Shown here: one piece after another, positions 39,081-51,569 of the stretch
Position numbering within the stretch: position 1 is the stretch's first letter
Layout: each line of letters opens with the position of its first letter
Source of the DNA: Neodiprion pinetum
Lineage: Eukaryota; Arthropoda; Insecta; Hymenoptera; Diprionidae
Assembly: GCF_021155775.2 (NCBI RefSeq)
Contig: NC_060236.1
Location: forward strand, 25,558,238 to 25,622,237
Reading direction: 5' to 3'
DNA length: 64,000 nucleotides
The notes under the pieces: generated by a model
What the model was told of the DNA's origin: nothing
Seen by the model: only the letters and a program-made list of their open reading frames with translations
Databases searched by the model: none
Position numbers and translations under genes: made by a program

Positions 39081-39888
39081 CTAAAACACAAAGAAAGTAA
39101 TCAATGTATGTGTATACAACGAGAAGAACACAGGTTGGTAACGATAGTGTACCTATAATTTTTCATACACGCAAATGTTAGGATACATCTATAAGGATAC
39201 ACACGATAGGATCTTTTTAAATTTTATATTACTTTACCAACAGTATACGTATGTGCGTATCTCTTAAGTCAAATGGCCCGATTTGCGTTTCACGTCCTAT
39301 TCAAATACAAAACGTGTATTAAGCATATATAACTAAACTACTAAGAAGTACATTTGGTTTTCAATAATTATATTAAGTACTCATCTGAATATTGCCTTGA
39401 CTCTATTTCAAGGAATATGGATTCTGCATGGAGATGGGAGTTTATGATTAATTGAATACCTACCTATTGATTTGTGAAAGAGTTATCTATTTACAATTCC
39501 AAATTTTATTCTTTATAAAACACCTATAATTTACAGCAGTGCACGTGTGTAAAGTGTAAATGCTATTCAGAAGTGGATATTCTGTACAATCTGCGGATGT
39601 ATTGATAAACATAGCTACAACATCCAGTATGCATTTTTCAAATTTGCTCATTGTCTGTCATTAAATCAAAATACTCTAGACTTTAGCTCCAAACAGGGTA
39701 CCTGGAATACCTGAAACTAGTGATTGTAAGTAAAGACGTGCGGAGTTAAAATATAATCTGATGGAAATCAACAAATGGATTAATACAAGTAGAACTGCTG
39801 TAATACCAGTGCAAGTAGTACGATGTTCATAATTATGCTTGAAGGGAAAATTACGAGATTTTCATGCTGTCCAAGTCTAGACGTTGGG
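39081..39888 (-). other. Spacer Z9-Z10
   Basis: 808 AT-rich bases. No coding signal. The first AATAAA past the Z10 stop is about 380 bases away. Confidence 0.55.
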
Positions 39889-41770
39889 TCAGTTATTCAT
39901 AACGTCGTTCAAGATGTGATCTATGAGAACTCTTGGTAGGGGAGGGTGAATCCCGGGATGAGACTTGCGATGGCTGATGAGCCCTGGTTTTTGGGTGAAA
40001 GACTTGCCACAAATGTCACAGACGTAGGGACGAATTCCCGTGTGTATTAGGAGGTGTTGTTTGAGGGCTGTCCGCCTAGCAAATGATTTGCCGCATACAT
40101 TGCAGGTATATGGTTTATCACCTGTATGAATTCTCATGTGAACTTTCAATCGGCTGTTCCGTGAAAACGTCTTTCCACATTCCTCGCATACAACATTCTC
40201 CCGTTTCTCATGCTGTCGCAGCATGTGTTCATTGAGATTTTCTTGGGTGACGAGCCGCCTTTTACAAATATGACATTCGTATTTAGCTTTGTAATGAGCA
40301 AACTTTTGATGCACGTAGAGAGAATTGCTGTTCAGGCATGTTTTGCCACACACATCACATATAACTGGTCCCTCCTTGTGATTGAATCTTATATGGTTGG
40401 TCAAGTCACCTTTGACCTTAAATTTCTTCCCGCAAGTTTCGCACGAAAACTTGAAATCATCTGTGTGTTTCCTTGCGACATGCACTTTCAATTCATACTT
40501 ATTTTTATTCTTGTACTCGCACTGGTTGCAGTAAAAGTATTCTGTGACTTGTTCCATACCAGCGTCGTTTTTTGTCAGTACTTTGTGCTTCCTTTTGATG
40601 TGCGAATAAAGAGAAGTTTTTTTGGTGGTTTTGAATTTGCATTCGTTGCAATTGTAAATTTTGCCATCACTATCTGCTCTGTGCCTACGCTTATGAGAAT
40701 ACATGGTGCTCTTTTTGAAGCACTTGAAGTCGCAAACGTCGCATCTGAACTCCTCGGCCGCTTTATGTTTGTCCACTACATAGGAGGCCAACGGCACGCC
40801 TTTTTCACACTTAAATTCGCAGGAATTACAGGAGAGTGAGGGGCCTTCGTCTACCACTTCCTTATGTCCTAGTACATGGGCCTGGAGATTTTCCTTCTTG
40901 CAGGTCTTGTACGCACAAGTGTTGCAACAATACTCCTCCATCATGGCACTCATAGTTTTTTCTTCACGTTTACGTTTGTGCTTCCGTGTCACATGAGAAG
41001 AAAGTGTACTTCTCTTGAATGATTTGAAACCGCACATCTTGCACGAAAGAATTGAATTGCTTTGACCATCTCTATGTCTCCACATGTGAGCGTTTAAGTT
41101 ATCTTTCTTTGAGCATTTATAGTCACACGTGGTGCATTGATACCTCTCCCTATGAGTTGCATAACCTTGTGTCTTGTGTTTCCGGGTAACATGGGAGGAC
41201 AAGGTTGTTCGCTCATAACATTTAAAACTGCATAAACTGCATAAGTAAACAACGCTTTTTTCCTTTACCCTGTGTATTCGCATATGTGTATTGAGATTAT
41301 CTTTCTTCAGGAATTTAACATTGCACGATGGACAAGTATGCGTGGTCTGAATTACATTTGATAATACCTTGAGGTGTGTTACACGTCTTTTGTGAGAAAT
41401 CTTATGCCTCTTTAGCATGTGTTCTACTGGAAATTTTATCCCACATTTTTCGCAAGCATAAGATTCCATTGTAATTTGACACAGGTGAGCCAACGACTGT
41501 TGCAGATATTTGGATTCCTCGGAGGTCGGCTTAGGTACGGTTTCTGTTAGATTAGCGTCAACTGTGACCTCATTCGTATCAGTCATTAATTCAAATTTAG
41601 AATTTCCGCTGATCCTTGCAGTGTTTCCGATGACAGGTACAAGAGAATAGGATGTTTTGCCTTCTGCATTTGATCTTTGGCGCAGTTCTATCGGTACTGA
41701 ATCTTTTCCCAAAATAAACCGTCCATCAGAATCAGTTTTTATTATTCTGAGACCAGCACGTTCCCTGGAC
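39889..41770 (-). CDS. Finger module Z10: terminal exon with 16 C2H2 fingers
   Basis: The exon enters at a long T tract ending TTTTAG with one base and encodes 626 residues, the largest module. The leader SRERAGLRIIKTDSDGRFIL then GKDS echoes the Z8/Z9 GKES motif. Sixteen fingers begin at about residue 105. Fingers 3-9 are extra relative to Z9 and look like a repeated two-finger unit (RTTLSSHVTRKH with CSKKDNLNAHMW, then RSTLSSHVTRKH with CKKENLQAHVL). Finger 7 has Tyr in place of the first zinc His (VPLASYVVDKH), so it is probably not zinc-binding. Last pair ARRTALKQH and TQKPGLISH, tail HPGIHPPLPRVLIDHILNDV. Confidence 0.9.
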
Positions 41771-42427
41771 CTAAAAAAAAAGAAATAAATTAGATATTAA
41801 TTGCAGTTAAAATATTGTGAAATGGTAAATTTCAGAAGCTATGACTGCTCTGTATATTTATTAAAAGGTTTTGATGTACATAATTATACAGAAATATACG
41901 AGCTGTAAAGTTTGTGCATAATGTAAATAAGTAAATTTAAGTACATGAATATCTCGTAATCTGGTAACAAGCATATGAAACATTTCATGAATATAATTTA
42001 TTTACAATCAACGGGTCATATCATTAAGCTAATATGGGGCTTTTAGAAAAGGGCAAGGAGAGGTAGGAGGCGTAAAAATCTGTATCGATAACGAAAGCAA
42101 AGTGCAAATATCTGTCGGGTGAGAAACTTTCTGAAACATACATAGATACAGCAATGAAGTACATATCGGTCTGTGATTTGGACCGATAAAACCCACCATC
42201 TCCATTTAATCCGAATGACTTTCAATGCAAAGTATTTTTCAAAGCTACAAACCTCATTCACTGTAATCCGAACGGAAACAAAGAGACTTACATTACGTAT
42301 ATCAGCCCAGTTATATTTATTATACAGTACATTACATATCATATGTCTGTATAACAAGAAATGAACGATAAAATTGTTCCTGCAGTCTTATTGCGATTGG
42401 AGAAATGTACACGTGTGTCGCCATCTA
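41771..42427 (-). other. Spacer Z10-Z11
   Basis: 657 AT-rich bases with the Z11 poly(A) signal. A 104-codon minus frame at 42043-42357 has no recognisable features. Confidence 0.55.
42316..42321 (-). terminator. Candidate poly(A) signal AATAAA of Z11
   Basis: Canonical hexamer about 107 bases past the Z11 stop. Confidence 0.4.
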
Positions 42428-43709
42428 CTAAGCCGAGGATTCGGGTGCAATATTTCCGAGATTTCCTCTGATACTACCCAGTGGTACAGGTGGAGAAGAA
42501 AGGTGAGCGTCGGGATGCTTCCGACGGTGTTCAATCATGTAATATCTTCTCTTGAATGCCTGACCGCAAAGATCACATATGTGGGGGCGTTCAGCTGAGT
42601 GCGTAAGTAAATGCGTATTCCTCATGTGCGAGGTACGAAAGTTTTTCTCGCACACGTGGCAGGGATAAGGCTTAACGCCAGTGTGAGTCGTCATATGAGT
42701 AGAAAGGTACCGTTTCGAGGCAAATACTTTTGCGCATTCCTTGCAAGTGTACGTCTGACTGTGCTGCAGCATGTGATTGTCGAGATTCTCCTGAGTCAAA
42801 AGTCTCTTGTTACAAACGTTGCATTGATACTTATAGTCATTAAGATGAGCAACTTTCCTGTGCTTGTACAGAGAGTAGCTACTTGTATAAAATCGTCCAC
42901 ATATGTCACACATATGTTGCGAGCTGCCATGTGTACCGACGTGAAACTTCAGATCCCACTCCATTTTGAATCTTTTCCCACAGTGTTCACATGAGAATTT
43001 GTAATCATCGGTGTGTTTTCTGATGTAGTGCGACTTCAGGTTATTCTTTGTCTTTGTACCATAATCGCACTTATCGCACCTGTGTAACATGCTAGAGTCA
43101 ATTGTTTCATGGATCAACTTATGCGCCTTCAAGTCACACTTGTACTTGAAAGCCTTCGAGCAAATTGAGCATTTAAACGGCCTGTGAAAGCTATGTTTAC
43201 TTGTTATGTGTCGCATGATTTTGCTTTTTTGTTCAAACGTCGAGTGGCATATATCACAAGTATAATTACCGTCTGTTAATTGTTTGTAAAGCACGCCTCT
43301 TGGCTTTATATCTTCAGAATATGATTTGTTACTATTCTTGATAGACAACTTTGAATTAGTCACATTTGTTTCATCTTTCACTCGAGACAGAAGTCCCGCA
43401 GCATCCTCTTCTGTGGAAACATTGCAGGATCTCAATGTTGGACCTTCAATCTCATTGGAATCTTTAATCGAGGCGAGTCTTCTTCGCTTAAAGGTTCTTC
43501 TCATTTTTATCCCTCTTCTCATGGGAACTTTTTGTAAAATTCCACTTGATTCCAACGTGTTTTTACTTGGCATGATGCGATGACAATCCGTTAGCGTGTG
43601 TTCACAATTTGACTGGCTGTTCTTAAGTAATTGTTGCTGATATTCACCGTTTGTTTCTTCGCTTGCCAGCCATTCTTTGACTGCCTTCCTAATATGGTTA
43701 TGCGATTTC
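42428..43709 (-). CDS. Finger module Z11: terminal exon with 9 C2H2 fingers
   Basis: The exon enters at TTCATGTTCTAG with one base and encodes 426 residues. The leader KSHNHIRKAVKEWLASEETN is unlike the others. It carries a strongly basic run (RRTFKRRR) that could act as a nuclear signal and the SUMO-type motif VKDE. Nine fingers begin at about residue 149. Finger 4 is followed by a short GSSQHMCDICG junction where relatives have a longer NPP linker. The last finger, KRRYYMIEHRRKH, no longer has the TQKPGL helix. The tail HPDAHLSSPPVPLGSIRGNL is a weakened PPLP tail, so this module is the divergent start of the Z11-Z15 sub-block. Confidence 0.88.
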
Positions 43710-44238
43710 CTAGAACATGAACAACAAACATCAATCAAATTGAAAAGTTCCACAACTAATAATCCTAACAAATACAGCAATACGTGATACAAGTTAAAGC
43801 AACTACTGTTACATCCATGTGTATGTAGAAATGTACATTAATGAAATAATTGCGTTTTTCCAGTATGCACATTTGCCAAGGAATAAAATTGCTTCAATTG
43901 AATTATATTTTATTTCTCAATTGTAATAAGAACAGTGATATATTCTCGAGGATACATTATTATATGATACAGGTATTCTTGCATAGAATTCCCTATGCAG
44001 TTCATTCAAAATATAACATGTTCAATAGACGGATTATAAATATCAAGAAAATATCTACAAAGTATTGAAAAGATGAAGAATTGAGGAAAAACATGTAGCT
44101 CTTTGAAAATCTTGTATACCCAACTGTTCGAATAAATAATTGGAAACTTTTCACTTCGGTTATCTGATTAATAAGTTACTCTCACTACGATTGGTCCTGT
44201 ATGTATAATATGCACAAATATTTGATATATCTTAGATT
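43710..44238 (-). other. Spacer Z11-Z12
   Basis: 529 AT-rich bases. No exon recognised. Confidence 0.55.
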
Positions 44239-45388
44239 CTATTCGGCATTTAGCTTTATTGTCTTCAATATGTTGTTCAGGATGACTGGCGGGGGAGGGT
44301 CAATAGCGTCAGGGTGTTTTCTTTTCCAGTGGAGCATCAACGAAGATCTCTGCGTGAACTTTGAACCACAAACATTGCATACATAGGGTCGCAGGCCAGC
44401 ATGCGTTAAAAAATGTACTCTCTGTGTGGCCGTACAAGCGAAGGCTTTGCCACAGACAGGACAGCCGTGTAACTTTTCCTTGGTGTGTACGCGACGATGT
44501 TTTGTAAGGCCATGCTTTCGAGCAAACTTCATTCCGCATTCCTCACAGACAAACGTTTCCTCGTGTTGCTTAAGATGAATTTTTAGATTCTTTTCGCTTT
44601 GAAGCTTCTTGTTACAAACTTTGCACTCGAATGACTTCAGTTTGTTTGTGTGCTTGTAGTTTCTGTGATAATAGAGAGAACTCTTGTTCAAGTATGTCAA
44701 TCCGCAAAAATCACATACAAACAATCCAGTCTCATGATCTGCCATATGAACCTTATAGTCAGTTTCCACTTTAAATTGTTTCTTGCAAGAGCTACATTTG
44801 TATTTGTAATCGTCGGTATGTTTTCGCGTAAAGTGTACTTGCAAGTACGGATAGTGTTTAGTTGAGAATTCGCATATCTTACAAGAATATAGAGGTGCGG
44901 TATCGTCGTGTTGATCTCTTACGTGCTTTTTCAAACCGGATTTGTATTTGAATTTTTTTCCGCACACTTTACACTTAAAAGGTCGTAACTCGCTGTGTTT
45001 CCTCATATGTTTACTATACGTTCTCTTAAACTTGTATGAAACATTGCAGAGGTCGCAGCTGTACTTTAATCCTTGTTTGCGATTCCCCACCTGATTTTTA
45101 TTATTGGTTTCATTCGTGACGTAGGCTGTGTCATCGTCAATCACCACCTCTTCTTTTATTGCCAATAAAGTTTCTGATGAATATTTTTCACCGCTGACTT
45201 CTTCATCCTTATGAAAAGAAATTTGTGATGGTCGACTCATTTCCAGTACTCTTCCCGATTGTCCACCCAATTTCAATCTCATACTGTTCTGCATATTAGC
45301 AAGGATTGTCCTTGGACTTTTCATTTCCGCGCGTGCACGATGTGTCTTGTTCACATAACTGCAGTCAGATTTTGTGGAACTGTCAGAC
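44239..45388 (-). CDS. Finger module Z12: terminal exon with 9 C2H2 fingers
   Basis: The exon enters at TTTATTTCCAG with one base and encodes 382 residues. The leader starts SDSSTKSDCSYVNK and includes the SUMO-type motif IKEE followed by an acidic patch. Nine fingers begin at about residue 109. Finger 3 (CKICEFSTKHYPYLQVHFTRKH) and finger 5 (CDFCGLTYLNKSSLYYH) are shared with Z13 and with the decayed copy psi-1. The last finger, TQRSSLMLHWKRKH, has four residues between its His ligands. The tail HPDAIDPPPPVILNNILKTI is a PPPP version of the subfamily tail. Confidence 0.88.
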
Positions 45389-46137
45389 CTGGAAATAAAC
45401 ATAACAGTCATTTTAAATTGAGGTTTACAAATATCACAACCCGAGGGTAATATTTTACAGTCGACAAAAGTATATAATAGTCAGTGACACATGAAATTCT
45501 CCTTTACTTCTATACAAACAATCCTGTGACATCACAGGAGCTGCAAATAATGAGATTAGAATTAAGTTAAATTCAACTTATAGCTAAATAATAAGAACAT
45601 TTTTACGAATTGTCCACGACTTGTGCAAGGTTTTAATGATAAGACGAATACTTACGCACGATATCACTTTATTAATAATCAATATTTATTTATGTTTGAA
45701 GAGTCGAGGACTGGGAAAATTTCGAGTACAAAGTGTAAATTTTTTCTTGTGAATCAACATACATGTCCGCATGCGATAGTGAGAAATCTAATTTAAAAAA
45801 TATATAACGAAACGTAATTTACTCGACAATGAAAAAGAATTTCTTAGATATGTACAAAACATGATTTGTCCTCCTTAAATTATATACAATTAGCATAACA
45901 ACATGGTATTCAACAAATATATGATGATAATAAATATTTGATCTGAATTAAGTTTTCATGTATGGTCTATGCAAATAATATCAGACAGTACCAACTTTGT
46001 CAATCTCACCATTAATCAAGCAAAGCCCTGTCTGTGATTTGACTAAAAATTCAGTTTTAATAATATCAAATTTGACAGTAAAAGTCTGTTCCTACTAAGT
46101 GCTAATCGAGAATGGCTCTTTGACAATCTTCTCTGGA
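45389..46137 (-). other. Spacer Z12-psi-1
   Basis: 749 AT-rich bases. A donor consensus near 45655 has no open frame in front of it. Nothing supported. Confidence 0.5.
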
Positions 46138-47467
46138 TTATGGACTACTATTCATTTCTTTACTGGAACAGGTGATGTTTTCTATGATATTGCTTACGGA
46201 CACAGATGGAGAAGCATACATTACATGGCGATGTTTTTTTTTGCCGTTTACTGAGAGAGCAGGACGTTGGGTAAAGTTTAATCCACAAACAGTACACATG
46301 TAGCGTCGCAACCCACAATGGTTTAGGACATGACCCTTCCTGCCTGTACCATTTGTAAAGCCTTTTCCACATATGTGACAGAGGTATGGTTTCTTTCTTG
46401 ATTGTGTTTTCATGTGTTTTCATATGCTTTCTCAAAATCGTTTTACGAGTCAAGTCTAGCCCGCATTCTTCACACATATACTTGAGGCTGTGCTGCATTA
46501 CATGACTATGTAAATTCTTTCGCCTCTGTAGTTTTTTTGTTTGCCATATCGAACACTAAAACTTTCCATCTTTCACCTAGTCCTTGTAATTTTTATGCAG
46601 ATAGAGAGTCATCAAGTTCAGCAGTATCAAGCTACATATGTCGCAAACATAAGGATCATCATTGTGTGTTATTAGATGCATTTTTTTTTTCATTATCAGC
46701 TATTATTCTGAACTTTAGGTCCCAATTTTCGCAAACATAATGAAAATAACTTGTATATTTTCTTATGAAGAGCACCTGAAAAATAACTTATTTATTATAC
46801 TGATACGTATGCAAAGATTCATCACACTTAAGCAATATTTTATTGATAAAGCTGTACTCTATATTGTGTACATCACAGAAAAACCTTAAATACATATGTT
46901 TCCCTCATTTATCAACTTACATCTACTGATCCTGTTATCACGGTGTACTAATCTATACCCAGTTACTGATTATGTTAAGTTGAAACTAACTAGTAGATTC
47001 TTATAGAAATAATAGTTGAGAATGTAATAGTAGTGGAAGTTTCATCAAGGAAGTTTCGCATACATACAAATAGGAGAAGTGAAGAGTTGCGAAATAGCAA
47101 CTTTGGCATCCGCATATTGGAGCTTCTCCATGGACTTTAATTAGTTCCGTGTTATTTTTATGTTTGAACTTTACTCAAACAAATGTCACGCTGAAACGCA
47201 CTCGAATTGCTGTGCTTGAAGCATGTGTTTATATCCTGGTCCTTTTACATTGAAAGTGATTTTGCAGATATCGCAAGTGACTTTTTATTTCTTCTTGTGT
47301 TTCATCACTTCGTTTCTACAATACGTTTGACATTCGCTTTTGGGCCTCTTCTTTTCATATCGATCGATTTTCTCTTTCTTTCTGATAACCGAACATATAT
47401 TGTCAAAAGCGTATCATACAGCGCCTTTCACGCCATACTTTCATCATGACTGTTTTGCAGCTTGGGT
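46138..47467 (-). pseudogene. psi-1: decayed finger module, close relative of Z12/Z13
   Basis: A complete but broken copy of a terminal exon. The entry acceptor AATTTTCAG (first base 47467) with one base before PKLQNSHDESMA is intact, but a stop follows at once. Further along, recognisable pieces lie in different frames: a finger remnant with CDICKITFN, then DPYVCDICSLILLNLMTLYL interrupted by stops, then KYMCEECGLDLTRKTILRKH. A frameshift leads into KPYLCHICGKGFTNGTGRKG and YMCTVCGLNFTQRPALSVNG, where the zinc His is Asn. A tail VSNIIENITC matches the subfamily tail. Order and sequence follow Z12 and Z13. Several independent lesions make sequencing error unlikely. Confidence 0.85.
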
Positions 47468-49129
47468 CTGAAAATTAATCGGAATATCAGAATTAGTGCA
47501 TGTCAATGAAACATAATCACTGAATAGTAATTTAAACGATACTGCTAATAGAAAATAGCTTTATTAAATCCGTTGTATAATTTTTCTAGACGGGTGTACG
47601 TAAGAATATGCATACGAACAAATATATTTTAATACATTACACGTTTTCCTTCGAGATAAAGTTGTCAAAACTTTTTTATCACACAACAGTATAAGCTCTT
47701 TGACTGATGGCATACAAAAATATCTTGATGAAAAAATCAGGACAGATATTATTTGACTCTAAAACTTAGAAAACTATAAGAATGTATAAGGTTTGGAAAC
47801 GGAGAGAGTCATATGGCAAAGGCAACTAATATACATGTTTTAAACCTTGTGGAATATAACACACATGGAAGAATCTTTTGGCATTTGACTTCTCATACTC
47901 AAAAAGTTGTCTTCAGCCATTGAACAATTGGATATATTGCAGTTATAGCATCAATATCTCTTCTGGCTTACAATTAGCTTCTTTGCTTTCAAGAGAGCAA
48001 AAAAAATGAGTAGCACCCTAGAACTAGGCATTAGTGAAATTACTATTCTGAGAAAATCAATAAACTTTTAACACTCTTTTACACAAATGAAGAGGGTAAC
48101 TGTACTGTGTGAATACTTAATTTATCAAGAATAGAAACCCTCCCACCTTATGCCAAGTATATTGAGAGCTAGGTAACGATTACTTGCGGAGTCTGCTTTA
48201 AAAGGCTTTATTTAAAATATAGCGGTCTCGAAAAATGCAATCAAAAATTCAAAGAAAATTCATTTTTCTTATTTGGATATTATCGACGATGTATTAACAA
48301 GTTAGATAGGCCTGGTCTTTATTTGTTTATACACTGATTTGCTATTTTGAGGATGTATGGAAACTTATGGCTATTCAATAATTGCTTATTTTACCTCTGT
48401 TTAAAATTATTTTATCCTGAACATTTAAACGTATATTGGCTATCTTTGTCAAAGACAGAGAAAAATTAGTGGTCGGTTATTTCTCGTGGAGTAACAAATC
48501 GGAAAAGTCGTCATGAAATTCTTTTTCTACTATTTGATACAGTCTCCAGTAAGGTGACACATGCTACAGAATAATAATATTTTCTGCAAATAAAACAAAT
48601 TTAGTTTTGCAAAATTGCAACAGCAATTTATTCTAAAATAAATCTTGTCATGTTTCAGTAAATTTTTAAACACCACACCATGCTGTCCATATTTTATTTT
48701 GTGCAGGCCCATGTTGCCATCTGGTGCTTTTGAGATCTCGTGGTTTTTTGTTGTAAATCATGCAATTCGAACTTACTGCAGATTGTTAAATTCTGCGTAT
48801 AATTATGTATTAGCTGCAAATTTGTAATTTGTTTTGTATATTCTAAAATAATTTCACCGTCTTGCTCATTTTTGCCTCTATCCTCACTTCGATTTTCACT
48901 CTTTTGTGTTCACCCTCATCTGACGTTTCGTCCACTTTTTTCCATTTCTTTATTTACTTCAAATGTTCTGGAACATCACAATCTGTCCGTCTCAGTGGTA
49001 TTCGAGTTCAATATTGGCGATCACATAGACCGTCATAACCTAAATCCATTATTTCAATGCCTACACGTAGGGCTACACACGTCACGATTGATATTGACTC
49101 TACGGTTCATCTGTATCAATCATGATAAC
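47468..49129 (-). other. Spacer psi-1 to psi-2
   Basis: About 1.7 kb, AT-rich. The right part (about 48880-49129) may hold the unrecognisable remains of psi-2. No intact finger motif (CxxC...HxxxH) can be read in it. Confidence 0.5.
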
Positions 49130-49303
49130 AACACGTAGCCTTGACGCTGAACTTTGTTATGAGGGTGGCTTGAAATCCTGGTAACATTGGCATGGCATCA
49201 TCTCCATCTTTCCCAGTTATTGTTTCTGTTGTGCCGTACCCAGGATTTTGAAGTGAGATGCAGTCTCAGAAAAGACAGATCAAGTGTCCGGAGTCGGTTC
49301 AAC
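49130..49303 (-). pseudogene. psi-2: relic of a module leader related to Z13
   Basis: The acceptor AATTTTTAG (first base 49303, one base before the codon frame) leads into LNRLRTLDLSFLRLHLTSKS, which lines up with Z13's leader YNPLDPLGPSFLTVRLGEDY at both DNA and protein level (shared TCTTTT.TGA.A.TGC core). The frame stops after about 35 codons and no finger follows. It looks like an old duplicate of the Z13 exon that has lost its finger part beyond recognition. The left limit is arbitrary. Confidence 0.5.
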
Positions 49304-49631
49304 CTAAAAATTATAATCGTGTCAATATTTCCATAAAACCCAGTTATAATCCGTACCTGGTCTGGTCTGGTTTAGAATAGTATAAAAAAATTAAGTCACC
49401 TTTGAAAGGGTAAAAACTGGAGATAAAACTTTGAAATTTTGAAATCACCTTAATGCTGTTTCAAAATGAAATAGCATATCTTATTCATTAATTGATAACT
49501 AGAAAGAAGCTACATATGGTATATTTAAATGATTAAATATCATCAGCATTCAGAGTCGAAAAAAAGTGTCTGTCAACTGATTAGTTGAAATTTCATCAAG
49601 CACACCTGTGTTATGCGGCTTGGACATAATA
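49304..49631 (-). other. Spacer psi-2 to Z13
   Basis: 328 AT-rich bases that must hold the Z13 3' UTR. No canonical poly(A) hexamer close to the stop. Confidence 0.5.
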
Positions 49632-50733
49632 TTATTTGGTACTCTTGTTGACAATGATCTTATCTTGGACTCCGTGCAACAAGTTCGTTATTTTAATAGG
49701 TGGAGGAGGTGGATGTGATCCAGGATGCTTTTTTCGGTGCAGCATCATTGGGGACCGTTGCGTAAAACTCTGACCACACAAGTCACATACATAAGGTCGT
49801 TCTCCAACGTGAGTGAGGAGATGGATCTTTTGCGAGCTCAAACAGCCAAACGTTTTACCGCAAATGGCACACAAATACGACTTTTCCCCGGAATGAGTTC
49901 TGAGATGTTTTGTCAAGCCGTATTTAAATTTAAATTCCATTCCACACTGCTCACATACGTATTTCATTTTATGGAGTTCTGAGTGGTTTTCCAAATTCTT
50001 CTGAGTCTTAAAACGTTTTCGACATGTCGTACACTCAAACTCTTTGACTCTAGTCTTGTGCTTGTAATGCTTATGAAAGTATAATGAACTTTTGCTAGGA
50101 TAAGATGTTCCGCATATGTCACATACACAACAAGATTCAGTATCATGGTCCTTCATGTGTGTCGTGTAGTCGGACTGTACTTTGAACATCTTTCCGCACT
50201 GTTCACAGTTAAAGTTATAATCCTCCGTATGCTTTCTGATATAATGAATCTTCAGATAGGGTTTTGTGCGAGCCTTAAATTCGCACAAATTACAGGAGTG
50301 CAACTTAGATGACTCGTCATGTATCTCCATATGGCGGGCTAGGTAAGCGCTAGTCTTAAACCCTTTGAAGCATACAGTGCATTTGTGTGGCCGAGAATTA
50401 CTATGCTTAAACATGTGGCTGGTTAATTTACTTTTACTGTCGAATGATGCGTAACAAATTTCACAGCTGAAGGATTTTTTCAATTTCAACCGTTTCTGTT
50501 GGACCTTCTCTTCGTTGGGTTTTTTCCTGCAAACCAGAGGTGTATCATCTAAGTCGTCTTCGTCCATTTTGACATGTGTCTCTTCGTTTTTAATATCACC
50601 ATTCGACCCTGCGTCATCTCCCGGATTTGGCTCTTTCATCATAAACACGCTTAGAGACTTTGGAATTAGAAAATAGTCTTCACCTAGCCGCACTGTCAAA
50701 AAAGATGGGCCGAGAGGGTCAAGTGGATTGTAC
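49632..50733 (-). CDS. Finger module Z13: terminal exon with 9 C2H2 fingers
   Basis: The exon enters at AATTTTTTAG with one base and encodes 366 residues. The leader YNPLDPLGPSFLTVRLGEDY then FLIPKSL repeats the 'DPL...V..G..Y' pattern of several modules. It is followed by an acidic stretch with SUMO-type motifs (IKNE) and a basic patch (QQKRLKLKK). Nine fingers begin at about residue 88. Finger 5 (CDICGTSYPSKSSLYFH) and the finger 7 start CEQCGMEFKFKYGLTKH match Z12. The last finger is TQRSPMMLHRKKH and the tail HPGSHPPPPPIKITNLLHGV. Confidence 0.88.
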
Positions 50734-51569
50734 CTAAAAAATTATAAACTTGTCAATTACACTGGACAAACACAACAAACATAATAATCACTAATAGCAA
50801 ACCATGCATGACGTTCATACATCAAATATCTATGATATTCAATGAATATTTGTAATCGATACTACGTACTACAATAATTCTTTCTTTGTGCTCAACTGAT
50901 CAGCAGATTCTGTTTAACCAGAAAACTATTATTATTAATCTCTTGTACAGTGACAATCAATAAACACTATATGCAAGGTTTATCTCCATCTAAAATCAAC
51001 CTCACATTTCAAATTTCAGGGTATCAGATATGAAAATCAAAGATAGCGTGAATTCCTTAATATTCATTAGTAAATGATATGGTAACACATTATTTAAGAA
51101 TAATACCACACAACATGTAATGAAAAAGTACTATTAGCCACGGAAGATTTATTTGGAGATGAAGAAATCCCATAAACATACAACATTTTTACAATTATCT
51201 TTGAAGAAATTATAATGTACATATTTTTAAGTAAGAATAGTGCGTTACACGAGTATATCACTTGAAATATATAATAAAGCTGAAAAGTAGCGACCTCTCT
51301 GCGTCATTTTATATGAAATGACTCTTGGTAATGTTGAGATGGTCAGTCTTATCAGCATTTAATACCTACCCATTGCTGGGGTTTCCTGGCAGTAAAAAAT
51401 TCCTACGGATAATTGACCTGCTTGTTCCATTATACAAGAATCCATAGAATAGGTTTCAGGGTTTTTCCTTAAGTAATGCTTTTTTGCAAGACGGTATAGC
51501 TTGTTCGTTGGCAAGCAGAAAAATGTCATCTTTCTGCTCAGCTGTGTAACTTCTCCAAGTTTAATGAAT
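50734..51569 (-). other. Spacer Z13-Z14
   Basis: 836 AT-rich bases. A 78-codon minus frame at 51359-51595 lies over the end of Z14 and its 3' UTR and is judged accidental. Confidence 0.55.
51560..51565 (-). terminator. Poly(A)-type hexamer ATTAAA after Z14
   Basis: ATTAAA only four bases past the Z14 stop. This would give a very short 3' UTR, so it may be chance. Confidence 0.3.

Noticed and set aside
40210..40839. 209-codon plus-strand open frame
   Set aside because: It is the antisense shadow of the Z10 finger exon. Repeated finger codons keep the opposite strand open.
42043..42357. 104-codon minus frame in the Z10-Z11 spacer
   Set aside because: No domain, no finger remnant, no fitting splice pair.
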